Shown: positions 23,337 through 31,485 of the stretch, in pieces
How the letters are laid out: each line of letters begins with the position of its first letter
Position numbering within the stretch: position 1 is the first letter of the stretch
Source of the DNA: Nanobdellota archaeon
Lineage (GTDB): Archaea; Nanobdellota; Nanobdellia; Parvarchaeales; Parvarchaeaceae
Direction: 5' to 3'
DNA: 46,705 nt
Assembly: GCA_021811735.1 (NCBI GenBank)
Contig: JAJZNK010000035.1
Coordinates: 1 to 46,705 of the forward strand
The notes under the pieces: model-generated
The model's database searches: none
What the model saw: only the letters and a program-made list of their open reading frames with translations
What the model was told of the DNA's origin: nothing
Position numbers and translations under genes: made by a program

Positions 23337-24575
23337 TCATTGGGCCGTTACGTTAGCCTGTGCTCTCGCACCGCTTTCGCCCTGAACGACTACCCTGTAG
23401 TTGCTTCCCGGGACTATATTTATATTGTAATTTCCCTGCCCCATAACCAGCAAGCCATTGAAAAGAAAGGTCTCGCTCTGCCCTGCATTAAGTGAGTATC
23501 CTTGCAGGAAATTTGAGTAGTTCACGTAAGCTGGGCATACTGAAGAAACTGGCGTTGGTCCTTCGTTCTCGCCACCGACTACTGGATGAACCATGCACTG
23601 TAGATAAGGTAAATAAAGCGTCCCGTTTGAACCTGCAAAGAAAGTTATAGTTTTCATCTCCGCAAAATCTCTTCCTATGTTGATCAATTCACTTTCCCTC
23701 TCTGTGCTATTGAACACTCGTGTCGTTCCATTCACTGTCGCCGAGAGATCTGAAGGAGTTATGTTACTATGCTGTGTTTCCGAGAAATTTCCATCACCTA
23801 TAGTGTAATTGAACTTTGGAAGCACAACAGACTGGTTTCCGAAAAGTTGTACATGACGTATAAGAACACTGGTATTGGAATTGTCTTTTACCGTAACCTG
23901 CAGGTTGGTAATGTTGTTAGCAGTGGCTAAATGAACTGCACTTATTGAAATATTAGGAGTGATATCCTCAAGCTCAGCTTTGTCCCTGAGGTCCAAAGAT
24001 GCCTTGGCTCCAGGAGTCCTGATTATCTTTGACGGATTTGGTATTATCACCGCCCTTATCGATGGAACCATTATGAATACTGTTGAATTTGCAGTCACTA
24101 TAGTAACGACTGTAGGTGAAAGATCCAAAAGAACTTTTACAGTGCCATTGATGGACTGTGTGCTGTTTATATGTGCGATTATGCGGTTGCTCGGCAGTAT
24201 GACTTTATACACTGTATTATTTATCGTGATCTGTGCATTTGAAACGTTGAAAGCGAGCATGTTTATTTTCGTACCGTTTGGTATCGATGTACTTGCAAGC
24301 ACAATGCTAGAATTCGAGAGAGAAAGAAGGTCTACTCCTCCCGATGCACTAAGGTTTGTCCAGCCACTGGTATTGCTCCCTATTGTGTGAACTGATATTG
24401 CACTGTAGGTTATCGAAAGATTCTGAGTACCAGAAGGCACGTTGGCTGGATCCGTAAGGCTTAATATTACATTTCCTGTCGATACTGCGCCGAACTGTGT
24501 ATAATGCATTAGAAAAATTACTGCCACTATCGCCACTACAACAATTGCTATAGCGCCAACGGCAAAGCCTTTCAT
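23337..24575 (-). CDS. DUF4382 surface protein
   Basis: The 412 residues start MKGFAVGAIAIVVVAIVAVIF, a single N-terminal hydrophobic segment after one Lys and a Gly. A DUF4382 domain follows (about 35-185: GNVILSLTDP, LSITYSAISVHTIG, GVDLLSL, IPNGTKINMLAFNV), then a C-terminal beta-rich region of unknown type. More than 20 N-x-S/T sites suggest N-glycosylation outside the cell. The KG-hydrophobic start resembles class III (prepilin-like) signals, though the charged part is very short. It is divergent from the pilus-type ATPase by 233 bases, so it may be exported or assembled by that machinery; this is inference. Confidence 0.75.
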   Translation of the reverse strand: MKGFAVGAIAIVVVAIVAVIFLMHYTQFGAVSTGNVILSLTDPANVPSGTQNLSITYSAISVHTIGSNTSGWTNLSASGGVDLLSLSNSSIVLASTSIPNGTKINMLAFNVSNAQITINNTVYKVILPSNRIIAHINSTQSINGTVKVLLDLSPTVVTIVTANSTVFIMVPSIRAVIIPNPSKIIRTPGAKASLDLRDKAELEDITPNISISAVHLATANNITNLQVTVKDNSNTSVLIRHVQLFGNQSVVLPKFNYTIGDGNFSETQHSNITPSDLSATVNGTTRVFNSTERESELINIGRDFAEMKTITFFAGSNGTLYLPYLQCMVHPVVGGENEGPTPVSSVCPAYVNYSNFLQGYSLNAGQSETFLFNGLLVMGQGNYNINIVPGSNYRVVVQGESGARAQANVTAQ

Positions 24576-24808
24576 TTTATTAGCTATATCCGTATGTATT
24601 TAAAGGTTTACAAGAGGGATTTATTTGAAAAATTTAACATAAATGCATAGTTGTAATGAATTACAAACATGGAATATTTTCGGTGAGAGCCGTCCTTCTA
24701 GTTAGCTTTTGAAATCACGTTTCCCGCCTTATAGTGCCGTTGAGAGTAGAAGCCATCGAAAGAATTAAAGTTATAAGAATACAAAATTAGTAGTTATTAA
24801 TATACTAC

Positions 24809-26332
24809 ATGGAAACAGACGGCGTTGAGATCATAGACCATTATGATGTTGTATCCGATGGGATAAGTGCAAAGGTCAGGATTTTACGGGTTCCATCCAA
24901 GTTTACGATGTCCTACCACATCACCACTCCTGTTATTGACCAAAGCATGAATGCGGTCCTCACGGAGATAAGGGCCCAGCTTATAAAGGAGAACCCTCTT
25001 AAAATCCAGCAGCTTTCCCAGTCTACATCTGAACAGCTCAAAAGGGAATTTCTTGATATAGTCCAAAAGAAACTCCAGACTATAATACCTGGAATGCAGG
25101 AGAAAGCATACATAGAGCTTTCTGCCACTCTTCTCCATGAAATGTTCGGTCTCGGTATTGTAGAAGTCCTAGATATGGACGCAAATCTCGAGGAGATAGT
25201 CATAAACGATTCAAGAAATCCTATAATGGTTTATCATATAAAATACGGCTGGCTGGAAACCAACATACGGATAGAAAGCGAATCGAAGATAGAGTCGTAT
25301 TCCCAGCAGATTGCAAGAAAGGTCGGAAGGCAGATAACCAATCTTAATCCTCTTCTTGACGCACAGCTTCCCAACGGAGACAGGGTAAACGCTACGCTCT
25401 ATCCAATTTCAACACACGGCAACACTCTTGACATAAGAAAGTTCAGGGCCGAGCCTTGGACGATAATAGACTTTCTGAAAAGAAAAACCGTGTCAAAGGA
25501 GCTTGTCTCATTCATATGGCAGGCGATGCAGTACGAACTTTCCTTCCTTGTGACTGGAGGTACTGCGGCCGGTAAAACGTCGATGCTGAATGTTTTCCTT
25601 CCCTTTATCCCACCGAATCAGAGGATAATAACGATAGAAGATACGAACGAGTTGGTCCTTCCCAAATACATGCACTGGGTGCCAATGCTCACCAGGCAGA
25701 AGAACGCTGAAGGGAAGGGAGAAGTTACGATGCTTGACCTTCTGCTTAATTCCTTAAGAATGAGGCCGGACAGACTTGTAGTCGGAGAGATAAGAAAAAA
25801 GGAGGACGCACAGACGTTGTTTGAGGCGATGATGACGGGACATTCAGTATACGCGACGATGCACGCTGAAACCGCTCAGCAGGTGGTAAAGAGGCTTATT
25901 TCCGAACCGATAGACCTTCCAGAGATTGAGGTCTCCACCCTTGACCTTGTGATAACGTCCTTTAGGCAGAGAAGAAGCGGAGTAAGAAGGGTACTGGAAC
26001 TGGCGGAAATCGTTGAAAGACAGATAAGCGGAATGACAGAGCTGAAGACGAACAACCTTTTCGAATGGAAACCTAGAACCGACACTATCGAAAGGACGAT
26101 AAACACGTCGCAGAAAATCTCAAACAAGCTGGCACTTTATTCCGGTCTTACAAGTGAAGAGATGGTTACGGACCTGAAAGAAAAGGAACTGGTCCTGCAG
26201 TGGATGATTGACAGCAACATGGACAACGTCAACACGATTGGACTGACTGCCAGCAACTATTATGCGAACCGCGAAAAGCTAATGCAGCTTATCAAGGACA
26301 AGGGAGATCCTTCTCAACTCGAAACTATCTGA
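24809..26332 (+). CDS. Type IV pilus/TadA-like secretion ATPase
   Basis: A cytoplasmic hexameric ATPase of the archaeal GspE/TadA/ArlI group that powers pilus or archaellum assembly. In 507 residues the N-terminal domain (1-215) includes NLNPLLDAQLPNGDRVNAT. Walker A GGTAAGKT is at 250-257, the Asp box near 275-285 (TIEDTNELVLP), Walker B DRLVVGEIR at 321-329 and the His box MTGHSVYATMHA at 342-353. It starts a three-gene operon; the next ATG is one base after its stop. No pilin gene is in the operon. Which filament it builds cannot be told from sequence alone. Confidence 0.93.
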   Translation: METDGVEIIDHYDVVSDGISAKVRILRVPSKFTMSYHITTPVIDQSMNAVLTEIRAQLIKENPLKIQQLSQSTSEQLKREFLDIVQKKLQTIIPGMQEKAYIELSATLLHEMFGLGIVEVLDMDANLEEIVINDSRNPIMVYHIKYGWLETNIRIESESKIESYSQQIARKVGRQITNLNPLLDAQLPNGDRVNATLYPISTHGNTLDIRKFRAEPWTIIDFLKRKTVSKELVSFIWQAMQYELSFLVTGGTAAGKTSMLNVFLPFIPPNQRIITIEDTNELVLPKYMHWVPMLTRQKNAEGKGEVTMLDLLLNSLRMRPDRLVVGEIRKKEDAQTLFEAMMTGHSVYATMHAETAQQVVKRLISEPIDLPEIEVSTLDLVITSFRQRRSGVRRVLELAEIVERQISGMTELKTNNLFEWKPRTDTIERTINTSQKISNKLALYSGLTSEEMVTDLKEKELVLQWMIDSNMDNVNTIGLTASNYYANREKLMQLIKDKGDPSQLETI

Positions 26333-26333
26333 A

Positions 26334-27230
26334 ATGGAAGTAAAAATACCTAGTGTAATGATTTCGCCGGAGAAAGCCATTTTCTTCGGAAAGAAAGTGA
26401 AAAGACTGGCGTTTAATCTGAAGGGTGTCATACCCAGCCTGAAACAGGACCTTATGCAGGCGTCAATGGATATAGACTACATAGATTATATCGCTGCGGG
26501 AATAATCGTCACGTTTGTTCTTGTAGGGCTCATGGCCGGCATCTCCGCACTGATCATCCTGATTGCCATAAAGAAGGACTTGTTGACGCTAAAGATAGAG
26601 GCTATTTTGCCTATGCTGATCCTCGTGGTTCCAGCAGTGTATTTTTTGTATTTCCTCAACTTTCCGAAGCTGCAGGCTGTAAAGAGAAACAAGCTTATGG
26701 AAGAGCAGGTAGTATTTGCAACGAGAGAGATAATGATAAAGGTAGGTTCGGGAGTACCTATATTCAACGCGCTGCTGGACGTTGCGAATGGGGATTACGG
26801 CGTGGTCTCGGACGAATTCAAGCTCGCTATAGAGGAAATAGAATCTGGTGTGCCTCAGGAAACTGCCTTGGATCACCTAGCAAGAAGGGTTCCTTCACAG
26901 TCACTTAGAAGGGCAATAGACATAATGCTGAATGCCATAAAATCGGGAAGCGATGTTGCAGGCACCCTTTCGCTGATAAATGACATGCTTATCAAAAAAC
27001 AGCAGTCAGACATGAAATCATATGCAGGCGAGCTTACGCCGATGTCGATGGCGTACATGCTGATGTCTGTAGTCATTCCCAGTCTTGGAATGTCTGTATT
27101 TGTTATCCTTGGATCACTGGCACATTTCAACACTGTAGCTATAATATATATTATTCCGCCGTTCCTGCTGATGTTCCAGATATTTTTCATGGGAATGGTT
27201 GGTAACAGGAGGCCTTCGATAGGAGTATGA
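26334..27230 (+). CDS. TadC/ArlJ-like membrane platform protein, first half
   Basis: A 298-residue T2SF-domain protein with two hydrophobic helices at about 50-75 and 88-112, then a cytoplasmic four-helix T2SF bundle (ATREIMIKVGSGVPIFNALLDV near 129, later RRAIDIMLNAIKSGSD) and two C-terminal helices. Archaeal ArlJ-type proteins of about 550 residues hold two such units; here each unit is a separate gene, as in bacterial TadB/TadC. It recruits the ATPase to the membrane. The start is one base after the ATPase stop and the end overlaps the next gene by 4 bases. Confidence 0.85.
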   Translation: MEVKIPSVMISPEKAIFFGKKVKRLAFNLKGVIPSLKQDLMQASMDIDYIDYIAAGIIVTFVLVGLMAGISALIILIAIKKDLLTLKIEAILPMLILVVPAVYFLYFLNFPKLQAVKRNKLMEEQVVFATREIMIKVGSGVPIFNALLDVANGDYGVVSDEFKLAIEEIESGVPQETALDHLARRVPSQSLRRAIDIMLNAIKSGSDVAGTLSLINDMLIKKQQSDMKSYAGELTPMSMAYMLMSVVIPSLGMSVFVILGSLAHFNTVAIIYIIPPFLLMFQIFFMGMVGNRRPSIGV

Positions 27231-28270
27231 AAAAGACTGTTGAAGCTGAGAGTATACGCGTTCTGCTCGCACGTCTTCTTCCCAAAAAGCTTTCTGTAGG
27301 GATGAAGGAAGAATTTATTTATGCCCAGATGGGAGGAGAGAACCTAGACCAGACTATAGGTTCAATATTGATTGCCCTCATCGCAATATCGGCAATCGGC
27401 GCACTGCTGGTTTTCCACTTCCTTAATTCCCCACTCTACGGACTCGGCGCCGTGCTCGGGATTTTCTTTGGTGGACTGCTTCTTATAAGGTCTCTTCTTT
27501 CGATGATAGCGGACTCTGTCGCTATGAAAATAGAGAAAGTGCTGCCGGATATGCTCCTTTTGATGGCGGCAAACTTAAGGGCCGGAATGATCCCTGAAAA
27601 CTCATTCATAGCCTCAATGAAACCTGAGTTCGGTAAACTGAACGTCCTGCTTAACAAGGCTGCGATAGAGACGCAGGCTGGAAAATCGTTTTCAGAAGCG
27701 ATTCTGGAAATGAATGACATGACCAATTCGGAATTCTTCAGGGACAGCGTAAGGATAATTTCTGAGGGAATAAGATCAGGAGCCGAACTTCACCTTATAC
27801 TTGAGAATCTCGCAAGCAATCTCCTTCAGAATGAAAGTATAAGGAACGATATGAGAGCACAGGTAAAGAGCTATTCGCTGTTCATATTCATAGCCTCAAC
27901 GCTCGCGGGCCCATTGCTTTACGGAGTATCTTCATTCCTTATCGGGATACTTGACCAGGTAGGTACGACTACCTCGGGGTCTACGTCGGCAAGCAACTTG
28001 CCTTCGGGTTCGCTTGGGCTGTTCTCGGGATTCACCCTGCCGCATATATCGATCACGCTTATCTTGGCTATCTCCGTTATAAACGTGATAATAACCACTG
28101 CGTCCAGTGCACTGTTGGGAGGAGTCCTGAACACCGGGAAGGCTAAAAATGGGATAAAAAATATCCCAGTGTATACACTTATAGGATTAGGAGTGTTCTT
28201 CATGGTAAGGATAGGTGTTTCGATGTTCTTTGCGAGTTCATCGCTTACTGCTGGAAGCTCGTCGTTCTAA
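27227..28270 (+). CDS. TadC/ArlJ-like membrane platform protein, second half
   Basis: A 347-residue T2SF-domain protein with helices near 42-65, 68-92, 215-240, 265-290 and 310-335. The T2SF bundle in between includes LPDMLLLMAANLRAGMIPENSF (105-126) and a second half with SVRIISEGIRSGAELHLILENL. It probably forms a heterodimer with the preceding protein as the inner-membrane platform. Translation is coupled by ATGA. The stop codon directly abuts tRNA-Val, so the tRNA may be processed from the same transcript. Confidence 0.85.
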   Translation: MKKTVEAESIRVLLARLLPKKLSVGMKEEFIYAQMGGENLDQTIGSILIALIAISAIGALLVFHFLNSPLYGLGAVLGIFFGGLLLIRSLLSMIADSVAMKIEKVLPDMLLLMAANLRAGMIPENSFIASMKPEFGKLNVLLNKAAIETQAGKSFSEAILEMNDMTNSEFFRDSVRIISEGIRSGAELHLILENLASNLLQNESIRNDMRAQVKSYSLFIFIASTLAGPLLYGVSSFLIGILDQVGTTTSGSTSASNLPSGSLGLFSGFTLPHISITLILAISVINVIITTASSALLGGVLNTGKAKNGIKNIPVYTLIGLGVFFMVRIGVSMFFASSSLTAGSSSF

Positions 28271-28344
28271 AGGGCTCATGGTCTAGTGGCTATGACGTCT
28301 CCCTCACACGGAGAAGGCCGGGAGTTCGAATCTCCCTGGGCCCA
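28271..28344 (+). tRNA. tRNA-Val (CAC)
   Basis: Acceptor GGGCTCA/TGGGCCC, anticodon stem TCTCC/GGAGA with loop CTCACAC giving anticodon CAC, T arm CGGGAG-TTCGAAT-CTCCC (one pair beyond the standard five) and discriminator A. No intron and no encoded CCA. The first base follows the TAA of the TadC-like gene with no gap. Confidence 0.94.
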
Positions 28345-28375
28345 TTTTTATTGGGATAACGTTGCCTATGTCTTT

Positions 28376-29011
28376 CTAAGTTAAAATGTGCGAAGATATG
28401 GGATTTACTGCCACGTTTACTATACCGTACCTGTCTTTTAGTTTATTGGAGAACCTGATATTTTTGTTAGAAAGATATTCTTCTAATTTCTCATCCGCCC
28501 AAACTGCTACCAAACCTGCGGGGAAAAATGCACTGACAAGCCAAACAGCTAAGCCACCGGTTGGACTGCCAGTTAATTCGTAAGTAGAGAAACCTGCCAA
28601 GCCTGAAATCGAAAGCCACGTAGAAAAACCAGCGGCACCCCTAATGGCAGTTTCTCTTTCATCGGCCGCGTCACGTTTCCTATCTATTTGTTTGGACAAT
28701 ACTTTCTCAATAGTATCTTTCTCTTCGCCCGTTCGCACGCTTATGGTATATTTCCCTTTCCAGATAGGGGCGTGAATATCTGCGTATTCCTTTGTAATCT
28801 TGTAAGATAGCTCATAATTTAACTTTCTGCTTTTCGAGAATTTTTTATAAAAGTCATTTGACGAGTCTGAGACTATCTTGTCCAGACATCTTATTATTTT
28901 TTTGGGCCCCCATTCAAGTATGTTATCTACGTTGGGATAATAAGTCGTCGTGTCGCCCACGACCTTCTTGAAGTATAACCCGGCGTGCTCTGGGGAGTGT
29001 GTATATCCCAT
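28376..29011 (-). CDS. Hypothetical protein with two hydrophobic segments
   Basis: The 211 residues comprise a soluble N-terminal part (1-120) starting MGYTHSPEHAGLYF, with a charged KQIDRKRDAADERE stretch near 107-120. A glycine- and alanine-rich hydrophobic hairpin follows (about 124-170: GAAGFSTWLSISGLAGF and TGGLAVWLVSAFFPAGLV), then a basic C-terminal tail. This is compatible with a membrane-attached cytoplasmic protein. On its strand a TTTATATC box lies about 26 bases before the ATG. No family is recognised. It lies between tRNA-Val and the duplicated HEEAH-motif genes. Confidence 0.6.
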   Translation of the reverse strand: MGYTHSPEHAGLYFKKVVGDTTTYYPNVDNILEWGPKKIIRCLDKIVSDSSNDFYKKFSKSRKLNYELSYKITKEYADIHAPIWKGKYTISVRTGEEKDTIEKVLSKQIDRKRDAADERETAIRGAAGFSTWLSISGLAGFSTYELTGSPTGGLAVWLVSAFFPAGLVAVWADEKLEEYLSNKNIRFSNKLKDRYGIVNVAVNPISSHILT

Positions 29012-29223
29012 ATAATCCTTTAATATAACGAAGATATAAAGCTTTTTGTAGTATCTTTCTATCCAGTTTATCGATGGCCTTGGATTGGGATTCCTATTTT
29101 TTCCAACCCTATTATAAAATCAACGACATATGCAAACGCCGGCTGCCAAATACTGCATGCACCTCATTTGAATTGCAATTGCACATGTTTTCAGACATTT
29201 CAATTGATACATAAAACTTTCTA

Positions 29224-29889
29224 TTACAATTGGTAACTGTTTACTTGTTCATAAAAATTCCGCCTGAATTCAATCCAAGAAGAGATTCGTGATATTACAG
29301 AAAAGTTTTTCGTCGTGATATTGCCATACATATCCACTAGCAAGAAAGGTTTTCGTCGGTAATCTGCTGAACTTCTTTTGTTTATGAGATCGCGGGCCTC
29401 AGCAGATCCGTTGTCGGTCAATATTATAATGTCCTTGATCTGGCTGTCCTTTACTTTGCTATATGTAAGATGGCCCTCTTCCATTTTTGTTTTGATGTAA
29501 ACCTCGTCTGGTCTGCCCCCCATTGATAGGTATTCTTTAAGCCACCCTTCCCAATGATCTATAAAAGGGTTTACTTCGCCTTTTATGCTCGCCTGTCTAT
29601 GTGCTTCCTCATGCACGATTGTATTTTTTACTTCTGATATCCTGCCTGAGCAAATCTTGTTGTGCAAGTAAGGCTTGTTAATAAAAATCGTGTCGTCTGG
29701 TTCGTAATACTTCCCATAAAAATCGCCGCCGAAAGTGGCAAGTTTATAGTTATTTTCAAGGAAGGCATCAGGATAGTCTGGAAACTTTTCTCTAAGATCG
29801 GAAAGTATAAAATCCAATGCTTTTCTCTGGTTACTATTGTCAGGCTTAGGAGGATACAAATCCATTAGATAGGGGTCCTTTGATTTCAT
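29224..29889 (-). CDS. SprT-like putative zinc metallopeptidase (copy A)
   Basis: From ATG 29889 (26 bases after a TTTATAAA box) the product has 221 residues. NTIVHEEAHRQ places a zincin HExxH motif at H93-E94-xx-H97. A third possible ligand, H112, lies in DHWEGWLKEY, which resembles the HGxxW segment of SprT/Spartan-type peptidases. The C-terminal half (120-221) includes a strand-rich ILTDNGSAEARDLIN segment. No signal peptide is present, so it should act inside the cell. It is a full-length paralogue of the gene at 30076-30645. Family placement is by motif and spacing only; substrate unknown. Confidence 0.62.
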   Translation of the reverse strand: MKSKDPYLMDLYPPKPDNSNQRKALDFILSDLREKFPDYPDAFLENNYKLATFGGDFYGKYYEPDDTIFINKPYLHNKICSGRISEVKNTIVHEEAHRQASIKGEVNPFIDHWEGWLKEYLSMGGRPDEVYIKTKMEEGHLTYSKVKDSQIKDIIILTDNGSAEARDLINKRSSADYRRKPFLLVDMYGNITTKNFSVISRISSWIEFRRNFYEQVNSYQL

Positions 29890-29900
29890 AGCTATATAAG

Positions 29901-29955
29901 AATGCAAATCGTTTATAAATATTTCAGCACCATTCGTGGCTCCTGAGTGCCTTTA
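29901..29955. repeat. Duplicated promoter segment, copy A
   Basis: Bases 29901-29928 are identical to 30657-30684 (28 of 28), and 29938-29955 matches 30694-30711 with one difference at the same spacing. The segment carries the TTTATAAA box of copy A. In the other copy its distal part is the 3' end of the coding sequence of the two-helix membrane protein. Here that part is non-coding and decayed. Confidence 0.85.
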
Positions 29956-30075
29956 TTTCAAGCTAGAAACCTACGAACCATTATTCTTGTTTTAATGTTT
30001 TGCCCATTCTGTCGTTTCACTGTGATGCTAGATCGGTTATTTCCACTTCTTTTGATTATGTTTTCAATAAACCAG

Positions 30076-30645
30076 CTAGTTAAGGGAATTTCTCGTCGTA
30101 ATATTATCTTTTTGGTCCACGAGCAAAAACGGTTTCTGTCTGTAAACAGCAGCGCTTCTTTTGTTTATGAGATCGCGGGCCTCAACAGTCCCATCGTCTG
30201 TCAATATTATAATCTCCCCAATTTCGCTGTCTTTTATCCTGCTGTATGATTCGCTGTACTCGTTAATTTGTTTCTTAACGTAAACTTCGGGAGGTTTGCC
30301 TCCCATTGATATGTATTCTTTGAGCCACCCTTCACCATGCCATGCGAATGAACTCGTTTCATTCTTTATTCTCGACTGCCTGTGAGCCTCCTCGTGCACA
30401 ATCGTATTCTTTATGCTAGATAGATTCCCTGAACAAAGCATATCATACAAAAACCACCTATTCATAGAAATCTGATCGCTGTCTATGTTATACTCTCCGT
30501 TAAAATCCTCATCCGAGGCCACTATGCAGTATTTACTCTCGAGGAAAACACTGTCCTTTTCAGGAAATCTTTCCCTCATATCGGAAAGTATGGAATCCAG
30601 TATTTTTCTCTGGTTATTTCCGTTATAGAACTCCTCACGTATCAT
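30076..30645 (-). CDS. SprT-like putative zinc metallopeptidase (copy B)
   Basis: From ATG 30645 the product has 189 residues with TIVHEEAHRQ (H84-E85-xx-H88) and AWHGEGWLKEY (H103), a closer match to the SprT HGxxW segment than copy A. The region from about residue 78 to the end matches copy A closely (ARDLINKRSAA, KPFLLVDQ, NITTRN). It ends about 27 residues earlier than copy A. Past the stop, one base out of frame, the DNA still reads SWFIENIIKRSG, similar to the copy A tail, so the C-terminus has probably been lost by a frameshift. Its promoter is the duplicated segment at 30657-30711. Confidence 0.6.
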   Translation of the reverse strand: MIREEFYNGNNQRKILDSILSDMRERFPEKDSVFLESKYCIVASDEDFNGEYNIDSDQISMNRWFLYDMLCSGNLSSIKNTIVHEEAHRQSRIKNETSSFAWHGEGWLKEYISMGGKPPEVYVKKQINEYSESYSRIKDSEIGEIIILTDDGTVEARDLINKRSAAVYRQKPFLLVDQKDNITTRNSLN

Positions 30646-30656
30646 GTTTATATGAG

Positions 30657-30711
30657 AATGCAAATCGTTTATAAATATTTCAGCGCCTGCTGCGGCTCCT
30701 GAGCGCCTTTA
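30657..30711. repeat. Duplicated promoter segment, copy B (parental position)
   Basis: This segment matches 29901-29955 (28 bases identical, then 17 of 18 after a 9-base divergent stretch). Its right part (30680-30711) codes for the C-terminus and stop of the 109-residue membrane protein, and its left part holds the TATA box of peptidase copy B. Because the coding tail is intact only here, this is the original copy and 29901-29955 the derived one. Confidence 0.8.
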
Positions 30712-31009
30712 AAATAACCAGGATGACAATGAATATCAACAGGGCCGCTGCAACGGAATACATCATCGAGTTGACCCCGCATTTTAGGTAGAATGACCCC
30801 GTGGCTGAGGACACTCCAGAAATCTTTCCGGCGTAGACCGTGCATTCATTGTAGTTGGTAAATATCAAAAAATATATCGGTATAGCCATCGCAGCCCCTA
30901 TTATCCCCAGAAGCAGATTCGTCCTGTCTTTTTTCAGCTTTGTGCCCTTTATATTAACATCTATTCCCTGGGATTTCAGCTCCTCTTTGTATCTATCGAC
31001 TAACCCCAT
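30680..31009 (-). CDS. Small membrane protein with two helices
   Basis: The 109 residues comprise a charged N-terminal part (1-30), a helix at about 31-50 (LLLGIIGAAMAIPIYFLIF), an external loop with two Cys (NECTVYAG and YLKCGV) that could form a disulfide, a second helix at about 81-100, and an Arg-rich tail (RSRSRR). It overlaps the stop of the Lrp-type regulator (TAATG), so the two are co-expressed. The regulator and membrane protein may form a signal pair. No family is recognised. Confidence 0.65.
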   Translation of the reverse strand: MGLVDRYKEELKSQGIDVNIKGTKLKKDRTNLLLGIIGAAMAIPIYFLIFTNYNECTVYAGKISGVSSATGSFYLKCGVNSMMYSVAAALLIFIVILVILKALRSRSRR

Positions 31010-31440
31010 TATATTTCAATGTGCTTCATTATAAAAATAGATTGTATTTTCTTTATATTCTGGATGTTTTGAAGCTTCTCATGCACGAAATTAATTATGT
31101 TGGCTTTCGGGCCGTTAACTAGAAAAATGAAATCCCAGTCGCCACTCACCTCGTAAACTTCCTGTATTATGCTTTCCCCCTTCAAATCATGGAAAAACTG
31201 GTCGAAATCCACTGTGTGGACGTTGTTCAGTGAGACTAGTATAAGTGCCTTTTCATATCCGCTGGACTCATGGTAGTCGATTTCCACCTTAAGGCCCTTT
31301 ATGAACCCTTTTCTCTTGAGTTTATTGTAATGATAATAGACTGTGGACTGCGGGAGCTGAAGTTTCTGCGAAATCTCCTTCACAGTCTTGCCTGTCCGCA
31401 GGAGATCCAAAAATTCCAAGTCTTTTTCCTTTAATTTCAT
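31009..31440 (-). CDS. Lrp/AsnC-family transcriptional regulator
   Basis: The 143 residues carry an N-terminal helix-turn-helix (about 5-50: KTVKEISQKLQLPQSTVYYH) and an AsnC/RAM ligand-binding domain (60-143: LILVSLNNVHTVDFDQFF, then SGDWDFIFLVNG, the family's typical strand, ending QSIFIMKHI). Such proteins form octamers or dimers and respond to amino acids. Length is near normal (150). It is followed with a 1-base overlap by the small membrane protein. Confidence 0.88.
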   Translation of the reverse strand: MKLKEKDLEFLDLLRTGKTVKEISQKLQLPQSTVYYHYNKLKRKGFIKGLKVEIDYHESSGYEKALILVSLNNVHTVDFDQFFHDLKGESIIQEVYEVSGDWDFIFLVNGPKANIINFVHEKLQNIQNIKKIQSIFIMKHIEI

Positions 31441-31485
31441 AGGTTTGAAATAATACTTAAGGTAATATTTAGTTTAAAAAGCTTT

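Noticed and set aside
29050-29190. Minus-strand open stretch reading PAFAYVVDFIIGLEKIG without a start codon
   Set aside because: Too short, no start codon and no supporting motif; it could be chance in A+T-rich DNA.
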